Shown here in pieces: positions 30,998 through 39,961 of a stretch of DNA of 64,000 nt. Numbering within the stretch: the stretch's first letter is position 1; each line of letters opens with the position of its first letter. Position numbers and translations under genes: made by a program. Source of the DNA: Bacillus paralicheniformis. GTDB lineage: Bacteria; Bacillota; Bacilli; Bacillales; Bacillaceae. The DNA is taken from positions 124,001 to 188,000 of the forward strand of contig NZ_LBMN02000004.1 in assembly GCF_001042485.2 (NCBI RefSeq), written 5' to 3'. Under the pieces are notes generated by a model that was not told the origin of the DNA, made no database searches, and saw only the letters and a list, made by a program, of their open reading frames with translations.

Positions 30998-32072
30998 TTA
31001 AAAGCTTCCTTTCGGCTAATAGAGGCAGCAGGTTATCAAAAGAATGCGTATCATTTCCGCTCATATATCCCCCATAATACGTCTCAGACGAATCAAGAAT
31101 TTCAAAATCATTCATTCGATCATACAGCGCTTTGATGACGTCTTGATCTTCGTTTTGGTTGATGAAAAATAATATCGCCAAAGCGTAGACGGATGGAGAT
31201 TCGTATTGAACCGCCGGCTTTTTTGTATCGATCGAGTACCGGCCATACAGTTTGCCGCCGGTTTGAAACGTCTGTTTGAGCCAATCCGCTAATACAGCGG
31301 CTTTTTGATCCTTCGGCGGTAAATGCCAAGCTGTGTAAAGCTGATCAATGAGATTGACTTCATGGTCATAGGTGTATGCTTTCGTTTCTGTACTGTACAC
31401 TTTCGGGAGAAAACCGTTTTTCAAAGGGGCGCGGTAAAGAATGTTGGCGTTCCGCCTTTCGGTATCCTTATCTATCACTCCGTTTTTTTTCAAGACGGAT
31501 AGCGCATCTGGCATGATATAGGAAAGCGTGATATCCTTTGATGCGGATTGAGAGGCGGAGTCGTAAAAGTCCGTCAATATCCCGTTGTTCATGTTGTGCG
31601 TTTTTAATGCGGAACCGATGTTCAGAGCGGTTTGTTTATACTCGCTGTTTCCCCATAGAGCTGCCGCTTGATCGAGGCTCACCATGATTCTGAGATCATC
31701 GATCAAGGCGTTTACCCCGCTTGCCTGGCCGTTTTGGATTTGCCATGAGACCAAGTTGTTTTTCATAAGGAAGGATTCGGTCAGGTGCTGATATTGCTCA
31801 TGAAAATGCTCGCCGTCTTTTTTACTGATCAAAAATTCCATCCACAAGCCAAGCGATTCCGACAAGTAAACAGGCTGGTCAGAAAAGCTGGTTTTAATCA
31901 GCCCCTGATCGCTCATTAAATGATGGTAAACGAAGTGTTCGGCAGGCTGCAGCGCTTCATCATTTTTGTCATCATCTGACTGATCTTCAGCTTTGATACA
32001 ACCGACGGCCAGACTGGCCGATAAAAAGCACAGGATCATACCAATCCATATATACCTCACGGGTGCTTTCAC
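30978..32072 (-). CDS. ydaJ: YdaJ, lipoprotein glycoside hydrolase (GH8/BcsZ-like)
   Basis: This 364-aa protein is first in the exopolysaccharide operon. An N-terminal signal ends in a lipobox-like LAVGC (Cys near residue 25), so membrane anchoring as a lipoprotein is likely. GH8-type catalytic residues are recognisable in YLSESLGL (acid) and ALIDDLRI (Asp). BcsZ-like hydrolases accompany beta-glucan synthases and trim the polymer. The start is ATG at 32072; the ribosome binding site is GGGGTGATC. Confidence 0.88.
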   Translation of the reverse strand: MKAPVRYIWIGMILCFLSASLAVGCIKAEDQSDDDKNDEALQPAEHFVYHHLMSDQGLIKTSFSDQPVYLSESLGLWMEFLISKKDGEHFHEQYQHLTESFLMKNNLVSWQIQNGQASGVNALIDDLRIMVSLDQAAALWGNSEYKQTALNIGSALKTHNMNNGILTDFYDSASQSASKDITLSYIMPDALSVLKKNGVIDKDTERRNANILYRAPLKNGFLPKVYSTETKAYTYDHEVNLIDQLYTAWHLPPKDQKAAVLADWLKQTFQTGGKLYGRYSIDTKKPAVQYESPSVYALAILFFINQNEDQDVIKALYDRMNDFEILDSSETYYGGYMSGNDTHSFDNLLPLLAERKLLNENIIQ

Positions 32073-32158
32073 GATAGATCACCCCGAATGTTTTTTTTGA
32101 GAATAATTTTGACTTACTTATTATAAATGAAAAAATGGAGATTGCTAGATTTTTTTGA

Positions 32159-32181
32159 TCTTTTTGGACTATCCAAAAAGA
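32159..32181. promoter_or_regulatory. Perfect palindrome upstream of ydaJ
   Basis: TCTTTTTGGA / TCCAAAAAGA are 10-bp arms separated by 3 bp, about 35 bp upstream of the possible ydaJ -10 box. There is no U tract in terminator register on either strand, so an operator for a dimeric regulator is more likely. The regulator is unknown. Confidence 0.5.
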
Positions 32182-32279
32182 GGACGTAAGTCCAATAATA
32201 AAATGTTTTTCCATCAATAGAAGGATTTTCGTATTGATTTTCATAAAAAAATACCAAAAGAAATAAACGGAGGACGTGA

Positions 32280-32345
32280 ATGGATAGCCTGTGTGAGACC
32301 AGAGCAACCAGAAAAAATCTTGGTGAGGTATTGATTCAGCTATGA
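32280..32345 (+). CDS. Possible 21-aa small ORF upstream of deoR
   Basis: ATG at 32280 is preceded by GGAGG at a spacing of six and opens 21 codons ending at TGA 32345. There is no recognised homologue, and the ORF is too short to judge coding potential; it may be a remnant. Confidence 0.2.
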   Translation: MDSLCETRATRKNLGEVLIQL

Positions 32346-32552
32346 GATGAAACCGTGTTTTACCGGCGGACAAGCGCAGCTGAAGAACTGACAGCAGAAA
32401 AAGATGTATATATAAAGGATAAAGATATGATATGAACACATGTAGTGGCGCATGGGCCGGCATACTGGCCGTCTTTTTGCAATTCAGCTGGATGAGAAGG
32501 AGCATGAACCTATATAATATGGGTTAAAGCGTTACTAAAGGGGAGGAACGTG

Positions 32553-33491
32553 ATGGACAAGGAAAAACAGCAATTGAGCATTGAAGCTGCGAGGCTCTAT
32601 TATCAGTCTGACTACAGCCAGCAGCAAATCGCCGAACAGCTGCAGATTTCAAGACCGACGGTATCAAGGCTGCTGCAGTTCGCCAAGGAAAAGGGGTATG
32701 TCCAAATCCGCGTCATGGATCCGTTTGAAGATATGGATGCGCTCGGTGCGATGCTTGAGGAAAAATACGGGCTCATGGAAGCACATGTTGTTTTTTCGCC
32801 GACCGCGGATTATACGACCATCACGCATTATCTCAGCCGCTTCGGAGCCGAATACATGCACGGCGCAGTCAAGGACGGCGACATTGTCGGCGTCAGCTGG
32901 GGAACGACAATGTACCAAATCGCCCAAAATATGCAGCCCAAACAGGTGAAGGGCGCAGAGGTCGTACAACTGAAAGGCGGAATCAGCCACTCAAGTGTCA
33001 ACACCTATTCGTCTGAAACGATTCAGCTGTTTGCCGAAGCCTTTCAAACGATGCCGAGGTATTTGCCGCTTCCGGTCGTGTTTGACAATCCGGAAGTTAA
33101 ACAGATGGTAGAGCGGGACAGGCACATTAAGCGGATCATAGAAATGGGCAAACAGGCGAACATTGCGTTATTTACAGTCGGCACAGTCCGTGATGAAGCC
33201 CTGCTGTTTAGGCTGGGTTATTTTCATGAAGAGGAAAAAGCCCTTTTGAAAGAACGTGGAGTCGGCGATATTTGTTCGCGCTTTTTTGATGCGGAGGGAA
33301 ACATTTGCAGCCATGCTATCGACTCGCGGACGATCGGCATTGAATTGGCTGACTTGAGGGAAAAAGAACGGTCGATTCTCGTAGCGGGCGGCAGCCGGAA
33401 AAAAGCCGCTATTCATGGTGCACTAAAAGGCAAATATGCCAATGTGCTGATTATTGATCAGCATACGGCGAAAGAACTGCTAGATGATTAA
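32553..33491 (+). CDS. deoR: DeoR, SorC-family repressor of dra-nupC-pdp
   Basis: This 312-aa repressor of the deoxyribonucleoside operon senses deoxyribose-5-phosphate. It belongs to the SorC family, unlike E. coli DeoR: an N-terminal helix-turn-helix (YSQQQIAEQLQISRPTVSRLL, about residues 22-42) and a C-terminal sugar-phosphate binding domain (VGVSWGTTMYQIA, FTVGTVRDEALL). I chose ATG 32553 because its spacing from GGGGAGG is better than that of the GTG at 32550. Its operator-like inverted repeat lies upstream of dra, and a terminator follows the gene. Confidence 0.93.
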   Translation: MDKEKQQLSIEAARLYYQSDYSQQQIAEQLQISRPTVSRLLQFAKEKGYVQIRVMDPFEDMDALGAMLEEKYGLMEAHVVFSPTADYTTITHYLSRFGAEYMHGAVKDGDIVGVSWGTTMYQIAQNMQPKQVKGAEVVQLKGGISHSSVNTYSSETIQLFAEAFQTMPRYLPLPVVFDNPEVKQMVERDRHIKRIIEMGKQANIALFTVGTVRDEALLFRLGYFHEEEKALLKERGVGDICSRFFDAEGNICSHAIDSRTIGIELADLREKERSILVAGGSRKKAAIHGALKGKYANVLIIDQHTAKELLDD

Positions 33492-33495
33492 AGTG

Positions 33496-33519
33496 TCCAG
33501 GAAGAACAGCCTGGATTTT
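33496..33519 (+). terminator. Terminator of deoR
   Basis: TCCAGG / CCTGGA stem with an 8-nt loop followed by TTTTACTTTA. A weak to moderate terminator between deoR and dra. Confidence 0.55.
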
Positions 33520-33532
33520 ACTTTATTTTCTA

Positions 33533-33584
33533 TTGAACAAAATTTCATATGGTAATTTACATTTGTTCAAAAATCGGTTATGCT
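33533..33584 (+). promoter_or_regulatory. dra-nupC-pdp promoter with DeoR operator
   Basis: TTTACA (33556-33561), 17-bp spacer and TATGCT (33579-33584) form the promoter. The inverted repeat TTGAACAAA (33533-33541) / TTTGTTCAA (33562-33570) flanks and enters it, with one arm inside the spacer. The known B. subtilis DeoR operator uses similar separated elements. Confidence 0.7.
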
Positions 33585-33616
33585 GAAACTATCTTATACA
33601 AAGGAAGTGCTAGTAT

Positions 33617-34288
33617 ATGACGATTGCAAATCTCATTGATCATACAGCATTGAAACCGCATACACAAAAATCCGAGATTGAAAAATTAATAGAAGAAGCG
33701 AAAACGCACCAATTCGCTTCAGTTTGCGTCAACCCGACATGGGTTGAATTTGCCGCCAAAGAGCTGAAAGGAACGGAAATCGATGTTTGCACAGTCATCG
33801 GTTTTCCGCTGGGCGCCAACACGACAGAAACAAAAGCGTTTGAAACGAAAGACGCGATCGCAAAAGGCGCGACAGAGGTGGACATGGTCATCAACATCGC
33901 CGCTTTAAAAGACGGAGACGATGACTTTGTCGAGGCGGACATCCGCGGAGTCGTTGAAGCCGCAAAAGGTAAAGCGCTTGTTAAAGTCATCATTGAAACG
34001 TGTCTGTTGACAGACGAGGAAAAAGAGCGGGCTTGCCGCTTGGCTGTTGCTGCCGGTGCCGACTTTGTCAAAACTTCAACCGGGTTCTCAACCGGCGGAG
34101 CGACAGCGGAAGATATCGCCCTCATGCGGAAAACAGTCGGACCCGACATCGGTGTCAAAGCATCCGGAGGCATTCGAACAAAAGAGGACGTTGAAAGCAT
34201 GATCTCAGCCGGAGCGACCCGGATCGGTGCAAGCGCAGGCGTTTCCATCGTCAGCGGAGCAGAAGGAAAAAATGAAGATAACTACTAA
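33617..34288 (+). CDS. dra: Dra (DeoC), deoxyribose-phosphate aldolase
   Basis: This 223-aa class I aldolase splits deoxyribose-5-phosphate to glyceraldehyde-3-phosphate and acetaldehyde. Family motifs: [11 protein letters not shown] at the N-terminus, [10 protein letters not shown] (Asp), [11 protein letters not shown] (first Lys), [15 protein letters not shown] (Schiff-base Lys) and [10 protein letters not shown]. The ATG at 33617 follows AAGGAAG. First gene of dra-nupC-pdp. Confidence 0.97.
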   Translation: MTIANLIDHTALKPHTQKSEIEKLIEEAKTHQFASVCVNPTWVEFAAKELKGTEIDVCTVIGFPLGANTTETKAFETKDAIAKGATEVDMVINIAALKDGDDDFVEADIRGVVEAAKGKALVKVIIETCLLTDEEKERACRLAVAAGADFVKTSTGFSTGGATAEDIALMRKTVGPDIGVKASGGIRTKEDVESMISAGATRIGASAGVSIVSGAEGKNEDNY

Positions 34289-34369
34289 GATCCAGTGCGG
34301 CGGGAAGCGAAAGCTTCCTGCGCACAGATACAAAAATGTAAGCGAATACATCCCCAGGAGGATCAAAAC

Positions 34370-35551
34370 ATGAAATATCTTATCGGGCTCATCGGTTTAT
34401 TTGTCGTCTTAGGGCTTGCATGGCTGGTCAGCAGCGGAAAAAAAAGAGTGAAGTACCGTCCGGTTATCGTCATGATCGTGCTGCAATTTGCATTGGGATA
34501 TGTTTTGCTGAACACGGGCGTCGGAAACTATCTCGTCGGCGGGTTTGCCAAAGGCTTCGGGTATTTGCTTGAATATGCCGCAGAAGGTGTAAATTTTGTC
34601 TTTGGCGGGCTGGTGAATGTGAATGAATCCACATTCTTCATCAGCGTGCTGCTCCCGATTGTTTTTATCTCTGCTTTAATCGGTATTTTGCAATATTGGA
34701 GAATCCTTCCGTTTATTATAAAATATATTGGTCTTGCGCTTAGCAAAATCAACGGGATGGGCAAACTTGAGTCATACAATGCCGTGGCCTCGGCGATACT
34801 GGGGCAATCTGAAGTATTCATTTCGTTAAAAAAGCAGCTGGGGCTGCTGCCTAAGCACAGACTTTACACGCTGTGCGCTTCAGCGATGTCAACCGTCTCG
34901 ATGTCTATCGTCGGCGCCTATATGACGATGCTGAAGCCAGAATACGTTGTCACCGCGCTCGTATTGAACTTATTCGGCGGATTTATTATTGCTTCGATTA
35001 TCAATCCTTATGAAGTCGATCGAGAACATGATATGGTAGAGGTACAGGAAGAGGAAAAACAATCCTTCTTTGAAATGCTGGGCGAATATATTATGGACGG
35101 CTTTAAAGTCGCCGTCGTCGTGGCCGCTATGCTGATCGGATTTGTCGCGATCATCGCAATGATTAACGGCATTTTCAGCGCCGCACTAGGCATATCATTC
35201 CAGGAACTGCTCGGATTTATTTTTGCGCCGTTTGCCTTCCTGATGGGTATTCCATGGCATGAAGCGGTGAATGCTGGAAGTATCATGGCAACCAAGATGG
35301 TCTCAAATGAATTTGTCGCGATGCAGTCTCTCGCACAAGGCAGCTTCCATTTCAGCGGCCGCACCGAAGCGATTGTTTCTGTCTTCCTCGTCTCATTTGC
35401 CAATTTCTCATCGATCGGAATTATCGCCGGCGCTGTTAAAGGACTGAATGAGAAACAAGGAAACGTCGTCGCACGCTTTGGCTTGAAATTGCTGTATGGC
35501 GCAACGCTCGTCAGTTTCTTGACAGCGACCGTTGTAGGATTGATCTATTGA
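34370..35551 (+). CDS. nupC: NupC, pyrimidine nucleoside transporter
   Basis: This 393-aa concentrative nucleoside transporter (CNT family, H+-coupled) has about ten membrane segments and the family motif [13 protein letters not shown] in the substrate region. The ATG at 34370 ([13 protein letters not shown]) follows CAGGAGGATC; the ORF extension to 34295 is excluded. It lies 81 nt after dra in the same operon and supplies deoxyribonucleosides to Pdp. Confidence 0.95.
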   Translation: MKYLIGLIGLFVVLGLAWLVSSGKKRVKYRPVIVMIVLQFALGYVLLNTGVGNYLVGGFAKGFGYLLEYAAEGVNFVFGGLVNVNESTFFISVLLPIVFISALIGILQYWRILPFIIKYIGLALSKINGMGKLESYNAVASAILGQSEVFISLKKQLGLLPKHRLYTLCASAMSTVSMSIVGAYMTMLKPEYVVTALVLNLFGGFIIASIINPYEVDREHDMVEVQEEEKQSFFEMLGEYIMDGFKVAVVVAAMLIGFVAIIAMINGIFSAALGISFQELLGFIFAPFAFLMGIPWHEAVNAGSIMATKMVSNEFVAMQSLAQGSFHFSGRTEAIVSVFLVSFANFSSIGIIAGAVKGLNEKQGNVVARFGLKLLYGATLVSFLTATVVGLIY

Positions 35552-35581
35552 TAAACATTGAAAAAAGGACTGGTGATCACA

Positions 35582-36883
35582 ATGAGAATGGTTGATATCA
35601 TCACTAAAAAACAAAATGGAGAAGAATTGACAACAGAAGAAATTCAATTTTTCATTAAAGGCTACACAGACGGCAGCATTCCTGACTATCAGGCGAGCGC
35701 TCTGGCGATGGCCATCTATTTTCAGGACATGACGGACAGAGAACGGGCCGATCTCACGATGGCGATGGTCAACTCAGGCGAAACGATCGATCTTTCCGCG
35801 ATTGAAGGCATCAAAGTCGACAAACACTCAACAGGAGGCGTCGGCGACACGACGACGCTCGTACTTGCACCGCTTGTTGCGGCTCTCGACGTCCCGGTCG
35901 CCAAAATGTCGGGCCGCGGCCTTGGACACACAGGGGGAACAATTGACAAGCTCGAAGCGATCAAAGGGTTTCACGTGGAACTTTCTAAAGACGAATTCAT
36001 CGAACTTGTCAACCGCGACAAGGTTGCCGTCATCGGCCAAAGCGGAAACTTGACGCCAGCTGACAAAAAACTGTACGCCCTTCGCGATGTGACAGGCACG
36101 GTCAATTCGATCCCGCTGATTGCCAGCTCGATTATGAGCAAGAAAATCGCCGCGGGGGCGGACGCGATTGTCCTTGACGTCAAAACAGGCGCCGGCGCCT
36201 TTATGAAAACGGATGAAGACGCCGTCAACCTTGCAAAAGCGATGGTCCGCATCGGAAACAATGTCGGCCGCCAAACGATGGCTGTCATCTCTGACATGTC
36301 CCAGCCGCTGGGGTTTGCCATCGGAAATGCCCTTGAGGTGAAAGAGGCGATCGATACATTAAAAGGGGAAGGTCCGGAAGACTTGACTGAGCTTGTCTTA
36401 ACATTGGGCAGCCAAATGGTCGTTCTTGCCAAAAAGGCAGAGACCCTTGACGAAGCAAGAGAGAAACTGATCGATGTAATGAAAAACGGAAAAGCGCTGC
36501 AAAAATTCAAGGATTTCCTTCAGAACCAAGGCGGCGACAGTTCTGTCGCGGATAACCCTGAAAAGCTGCCTCAGGCTGCCTACAAAATCGACATTCCTGC
36601 CAAAGAAGCGGGCGTCGTGTCTGAAATCGTCGCCGATCAAATCGGCGTCGCGGCCATGCTGCTGGGCGCCGGCCGCGCAACAAAAGAAGACAAAATCGAC
36701 CTCGCCGTCGGTATCATGCTTCGCAAAAAAGTCGGCGACGCAGTCGAAAAAGGCGAACCATTGGTTACCCTATACGCAAACCGCGAAAATGTCGATGACG
36801 TCATCGCGAAAGTCTACGACAACATTCAAATCGCTGAAAAAGCCGAAGCGCCGAAGCTCGTGCATACGGTGATTACGGAATAG
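35582..36883 (+). CDS. pdp: Pdp, pyrimidine-nucleoside phosphorylase
   Basis: This 433-aa enzyme phosphorolyses uridine, thymidine and deoxyuridine to base and (deoxy)ribose-1-phosphate. The ATG at 35582 ([16 protein letters not shown]) gives the B. subtilis length. The thymidine/pyrimidine-phosphorylase signature [18 protein letters not shown] is near residue 105, with [11 protein letters not shown] and a C-terminal lipoyl-like PYNP domain ([16 protein letters not shown]). It ends at a strong terminator. Confidence 0.97.
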   Translation: MRMVDIITKKQNGEELTTEEIQFFIKGYTDGSIPDYQASALAMAIYFQDMTDRERADLTMAMVNSGETIDLSAIEGIKVDKHSTGGVGDTTTLVLAPLVAALDVPVAKMSGRGLGHTGGTIDKLEAIKGFHVELSKDEFIELVNRDKVAVIGQSGNLTPADKKLYALRDVTGTVNSIPLIASSIMSKKIAAGADAIVLDVKTGAGAFMKTDEDAVNLAKAMVRIGNNVGRQTMAVISDMSQPLGFAIGNALEVKEAIDTLKGEGPEDLTELVLTLGSQMVVLAKKAETLDEAREKLIDVMKNGKALQKFKDFLQNQGGDSSVADNPEKLPQAAYKIDIPAKEAGVVSEIVADQIGVAAMLLGAGRATKEDKIDLAVGIMLRKKVGDAVEKGEPLVTLYANRENVDDVIAKVYDNIQIAEKAEAPKLVHTVITE

Positions 36884-36895
36884 AAGAGCATGCAG

Positions 36896-36929
36896 AAACA
36901 GCACATACCCTTGGGTGTGTGCTGTTTTT
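36896..36929 (+). terminator. Terminator of dra-nupC-pdp
   Basis: AAACAGCACATACCC pairs with GGGTGTGTGCTGTTT around a short loop, followed by T. The 3' arm and flank recur at 37365-37383. Confidence 0.88.
36909..36927 (+). repeat. Direct repeat, left copy (left edge of AT-rich island)
   Basis: CCTTGGGTGTGTGCTGTTT is the 3' half of the pdp terminator. The identical 19 nt occurs at 37365-37383. A second shared word, ATTTACCTATTTT, follows each copy (36946-36958 and 37507-37519). Confidence 0.75.
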
Positions 36930-37044
36930 ATGGGCCTTTTTTCTCATTTACCTATTTTAATCTTTCTTGTAGCATGAATACGTCTTAGGTGTCATCTTTT
37001 TACATGGACGGAAAGGTATAGATAAATAGGAGGTTTTTTTAAAC

Positions 37045-37311
37045 GTGGCCAAACGTATTCTGGTATCTTCTGGTATTAGTGTTTTAATCTTTATCCTTAT
37101 AGGTATATGCTCATTTATCCTATATGCCATACTGTCGCATTTTTACATGCAATCTTTTGTGACGGGCGAACCTTCCCAGGATGAAGCGCTGGGATGGGGG
37201 TATTTGGGTTTGTTGTTTATTTCATTCATATTGGCAATTTTGACAGGCATAATTGGCGGAATCATTTCCTTTTGTATATATTTCAAAAAATTCAAGAAAT
37301 GGAGCAGTTAA
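37045..37311 (+). CDS. Small membrane protein, unknown
   Basis: This 88-aa protein has two strongly hydrophobic stretches (ISVLIFILIGICSFILYAIL and LGLLFISFILAILTGIIGGIIS) with a short acidic loop (GEPSQDEALG) and a basic tail, implying two membrane helices. The GTG at 37045 follows AGGAGG with an 11-nt spacing, slightly long. It has its own terminator at 37317-37342 and sits between the two copies of a direct repeat. I do not recognise the family. Confidence 0.65.
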   Translation: MAKRILVSSGISVLIFILIGICSFILYAILSHFYMQSFVTGEPSQDEALGWGYLGLLFISFILAILTGIIGGIISFCIYFKKFKKWSS

Positions 37312-37316
37312 AAGAG

Positions 37317-37342
37317 AACCGCCGGAAAATCCGGCGGTTTTT
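37317..37342 (+). terminator. Terminator of the small membrane protein gene
   Basis: AACCGCCGG / CCGGCGGTT perfect 9-bp stem followed by TTT. Confidence 0.8.
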
Positions 37343-37665
37343 AAAAACGAATATTTTGAGAAAACCTTGGGTGTGTGCTGTTTGTTTAATGGCAAGATTT
37401 GAAGAAGGTCATTTGAACTAAGCACCTGATGCTATTTCAAAGAACATTGTGAGAAGCTTGAATGGATCAATTCAAGAAAATCCAAGAAAACCAAGTCCAT
37501 TATCCTATTTACCTATTTTGGATGATATTGTAATATGAAAAAGGTCTGGTTTATAAGAACGTTGGATTCAATCGGAAAGCAACAATATACCTAACCGAAA
37601 TACTGTGGAATAAGCGAATAGTAACGTGCAGACGTTTATTTTCTGAAAAACGAGGTGAACCCGAT
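37343..37665. other. AT-rich gap before the LXG locus
   Basis: This 323-nt non-coding stretch holds the right copies of the two repeated words (37365-37383, 37507-37519). No convincing SigA promoter, ORF or RNA gene was found, although the LXG genes must be expressed from somewhere here. Confidence 0.5.
37365..37383 (+). repeat. Direct repeat, right copy
   Basis: It is identical to 36909-36927 but lacks the 5' arm of the terminator hairpin, so it cannot terminate. It suggests that the block carrying the small membrane gene was inserted or duplicated behind pdp. Confidence 0.75.
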
Positions 37666-38058
37666 ATGTCAAACCATGCTGCTAAAATCGCTTCTTTGGA
37701 AAAAGATATTTCTTCTTTATCTCACAATATAAAGGATACACAAAGCAAAATCGCTGAACTGAAAAAAGCAAAAACAGCTATTACCGGTGAACTTCACACC
37801 CTTTCAAACAATGCCAATCTCATCAATCAGCCAGATATTACTTCGCATATATGGAACGGTAGACATACAAATCAATTTATCAATATAAGATCAAATATTG
37901 CACACGGCTATCAAAATATACAGAGAGAAACAGATGGTCTGATTTCACATATTGAGCAAGAGATTGAAAATCTTGAAATGCAAATCTCTAATATGGAGAT
38001 GTTTCTAAGTATACAAAAACAACAGCTTACAGATATAAAAAAACAAGTCAATCATTGA
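37666..38058 (+). CDS. YwqH-like (DUF5082) LXG-toxin partner protein
   Basis: This 130-aa protein is mostly alpha-helical and rich in Lys/Glu/Gln, with a coiled-coil N-terminus (residues about 5-45) and another at the C-terminus. Proteins of this type precede LXG toxins and are thought to bind the LXG domain for delivery by the type VII secretion system. The ATG at 37666 follows GAGGTG. It lies 9 nt upstream of the second helper gene in the same operon. Confidence 0.8.
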   Translation: MSNHAAKIASLEKDISSLSHNIKDTQSKIAELKKAKTAITGELHTLSNNANLINQPDITSHIWNGRHTNQFINIRSNIAHGYQNIQRETDGLISHIEQEIENLEMQISNMEMFLSIQKQQLTDIKKQVNH

Positions 38059-38067
38059 GGTGAAAGA

Positions 38068-38337
38068 ATGGCAGAAATAAAGGTAAAAGCAGAAGAAGTC
38101 AAAACGGCGTTTTCAAGCCTTCAGACAAAAATCAGCGCACTTTCGATAGCAGGTTCAAAAGCCGATATCACTAATTCTTCAATGGATGTAGTGAACAAAA
38201 TAAAAAAAATCGAAAAGGAATACGAGCAGCTATTAAAAAAATACAAGGAGGCGCTATCTTCAGTTGAAAAGGACGCATGGTCAAACATTAAAGTCCTGAT
38301 TGATACTGATAAAAACATCTCTCAAAAAATGAAATAA
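38068..38337 (+). CDS. YwqI-like small helical LXG partner (WXG100-like size)
   Basis: This 89-aa helical hairpin protein starts with MAEIKVKAEEVK and has a long heptad-like C-terminal helix. The size and place are those of the second LXG-associated helper (YwqI/DUF5344 type). There is no classical WxG motif. The ATG at 38068 follows GAGGTGAAAG; it lies 17 nt before the toxin gene. Confidence 0.8.
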   Translation: MAEIKVKAEEVKTAFSSLQTKISALSIAGSKADITNSSMDVVNKIKKIEKEYEQLLKKYKEALSSVEKDAWSNIKVLIDTDKNISQKMK

Positions 38338-38354
38338 GGAGGGCTGGTTTTCTC

Positions 38355-39947
38355 TTGAAAGTTTTAGATGTCTCTGAAGTCATTGACGCGATAGACCAAT
38401 TGATTAAGGAAAAAAAGCAAGAGGAAAAAGAAATCAATGCCATAAGGGAAAGTGTACAAAAAATTGCAGAGCTTGATGATGCATTAAAAGGAGAAGGCGG
38501 AAATGCGATCAAAGAACACTTTTCGGTTCTTCATCTTCCCGTGCTGCTTTATTTTCAGCACTTTATTGATCAATACATACAGAATTTAAAAGATATTAAA
38601 GCAAAAATCAGAACCTATGAATCAACAGAGGGTTTTGTAAAAGAAGAGTTTCTGACGCATGACGTCAAAAAGGGCTTAACAGAACTGAAACGTCAAACGA
38701 ATGATACGGTTGATTCGATTAATGACGAATTTGATAAAATCAGCCAGTTGATTGGGGGCGGATCTATCTCTTTGGCATCATTTAATGAGCATATTTCCGA
38801 AGCAAAAAAACATGTGAACAACACAGTGTCTGATTTAAAAGAGCTTGATCGTGATACTAATTCTATATTAAAACAATCGTCAAATTCGATCGCTCAGCTT
38901 TCCAAGCTCACTGAAAAAGTGAACACTTGGTCAAAGGGAGGCGCGATCCTATCTAAAAAAACGATTAAAGAGGTTGAAAACTACTTTTCTGAAACAGATG
39001 TCGTTAAACAAATGATTGACGAAGCCGTTGATTTAGCAGAAAAACAAGACGATCCGACAATGATGGGCAGAATCGCTGAATGGCTCGATTTAATCGGTAC
39101 AGGAAACGGCGCTTTGGCTGTAACAAAAGGCGTCATAGCCGTGAATGTACTGGCGACGAAAATGCTTGAGCTTGAAAAAGACGGAAAAGGAAACTTCCGT
39201 GTGAAAGCCTCTCCGAAATGGACGCAGGGAGCTAACGGAAAATACGATTCCAAGGTGGCTCAGTTTGTTTACAATATCCTGAAAAAAGGCGATCCAAACT
39301 CAAGCAAACCAATCAAAAAATGGCTCGGCAAATTTCAAAATAAACCAAGCGGCCTTTTGAGAAAGATTGTTGGGTTGGGGCCTAACACAACAAGAATATC
39401 ATATGAAAAGATTTTAGAAAGCCAAAGTTTCCTAAAGCATAAGCCAGAGGAACTGAAGAGTTATAAGACTAAGCTTGATGTGAAAGGGACTCTTGGGAAG
39501 TTTAAGGATGAAGTAGCTCCCGGAAAGTTAGTTAAAAGGGTTCCTGGTTTTGGAACTGCATTTTCATTTCTAACTAATTCGGCTGAATTTTTTAGTGATG
39601 ATAATCAGGGTAAGTCATTATATGAGAAATCTGGACGTGTGGCAGCAGGGTTGGGAATGGATGCTGGAGTAGCAGGCTTAACTGTAGGAGGTGCAGGGTT
39701 AGGTTCGTTGGTATGCCCAGGACCAGGCACTCTTATCGGGGGGGCAATCGGAGCTGGTGTGGGTATAGTTGGATCTGTATTTTCTGGTGATACTGTGAAA
39801 GAATGGGGAGAGGAAGCCGGAGGTTGGTTAGAGGATAAAGGAAAAGAAGCAGGTGAATGGATTAGTCAAAAGGCATCTGAGACTGCAGAAACAATTTCAG
39901 ACGGAATTTCAAGTGCAAAGGAATTTGTCACTAGTTGGTTCAGGTAA
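38355..39947 (+). CDS. LXG-domain polymorphic toxin with glycine-rich membrane-active-looking C-terminus
   Basis: This 530-aa protein has an N-terminal LXG domain (residues about 1-200; helical, beginning MKVLDVSEVIDAIDQ), which targets proteins to the type VII secretion system, and a middle linker. Around residues 430-480 lies a glycine-zipper hydrophobic tract (AAGLGMDAGVAGLTVGG and TLIGGAIGAGVGIVGSVF) followed by an amphipathic, Trp-containing tail (EWGEEAGGWLEDKGKEAGEW). Such a C-terminus suggests membrane insertion or pore formation instead of the nuclease or NADase domains of other LXG toxins. The TTG at 38355 follows AAGGAGGG. The membrane proteins downstream fit as immunity factors. 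Activity is inferred. Confidence 0.85.
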   Translation: MKVLDVSEVIDAIDQLIKEKKQEEKEINAIRESVQKIAELDDALKGEGGNAIKEHFSVLHLPVLLYFQHFIDQYIQNLKDIKAKIRTYESTEGFVKEEFLTHDVKKGLTELKRQTNDTVDSINDEFDKISQLIGGGSISLASFNEHISEAKKHVNNTVSDLKELDRDTNSILKQSSNSIAQLSKLTEKVNTWSKGGAILSKKTIKEVENYFSETDVVKQMIDEAVDLAEKQDDPTMMGRIAEWLDLIGTGNGALAVTKGVIAVNVLATKMLELEKDGKGNFRVKASPKWTQGANGKYDSKVAQFVYNILKKGDPNSSKPIKKWLGKFQNKPSGLLRKIVGLGPNTTRISYEKILESQSFLKHKPEELKSYKTKLDVKGTLGKFKDEVAPGKLVKRVPGFGTAFSFLTNSAEFFSDDNQGKSLYEKSGRVAAGLGMDAGVAGLTVGGAGLGSLVCPGPGTLIGGAIGAGVGIVGSVFSGDTVKEWGEEAGGWLEDKGKEAGEWISQKASETAETISDGISSAKEFVTSWFR

Positions 39948-39961
39948 TAAGGAGGAGTGTA

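Larger units (their letters stand above)
32073..32552. other. ydaJ-deoR divergent intergenic region
   Basis: This 480-nt region separates ydaJ (-) and deoR (+). It holds a perfect palindrome at 32159-32181, a minus-strand TATAAT at 32125-32120 without a convincing -35 box, and a 21-codon plus-strand ORF at 32280-32345 with a good GGAGG site. The base composition is AT-rich near ydaJ. No RNA gene is recognised. Confidence 0.5.

Noticed and set aside
31987..32505. 172-codon minus-strand ORF upstream of ydaJ
   Set aside because: It overlaps the 5' end of ydaJ in another frame and crosses AT-rich non-coding DNA; the composition (Phe/Leu/Ser-rich) fits a chance ORF.
33640..34248. 202-codon ORF antisense to dra
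   Set aside because: It lies entirely opposite a well-supported aldolase gene, is low-complexity in Ser/Ala/Pro as expected of a shadow frame, and has no ribosome binding site.
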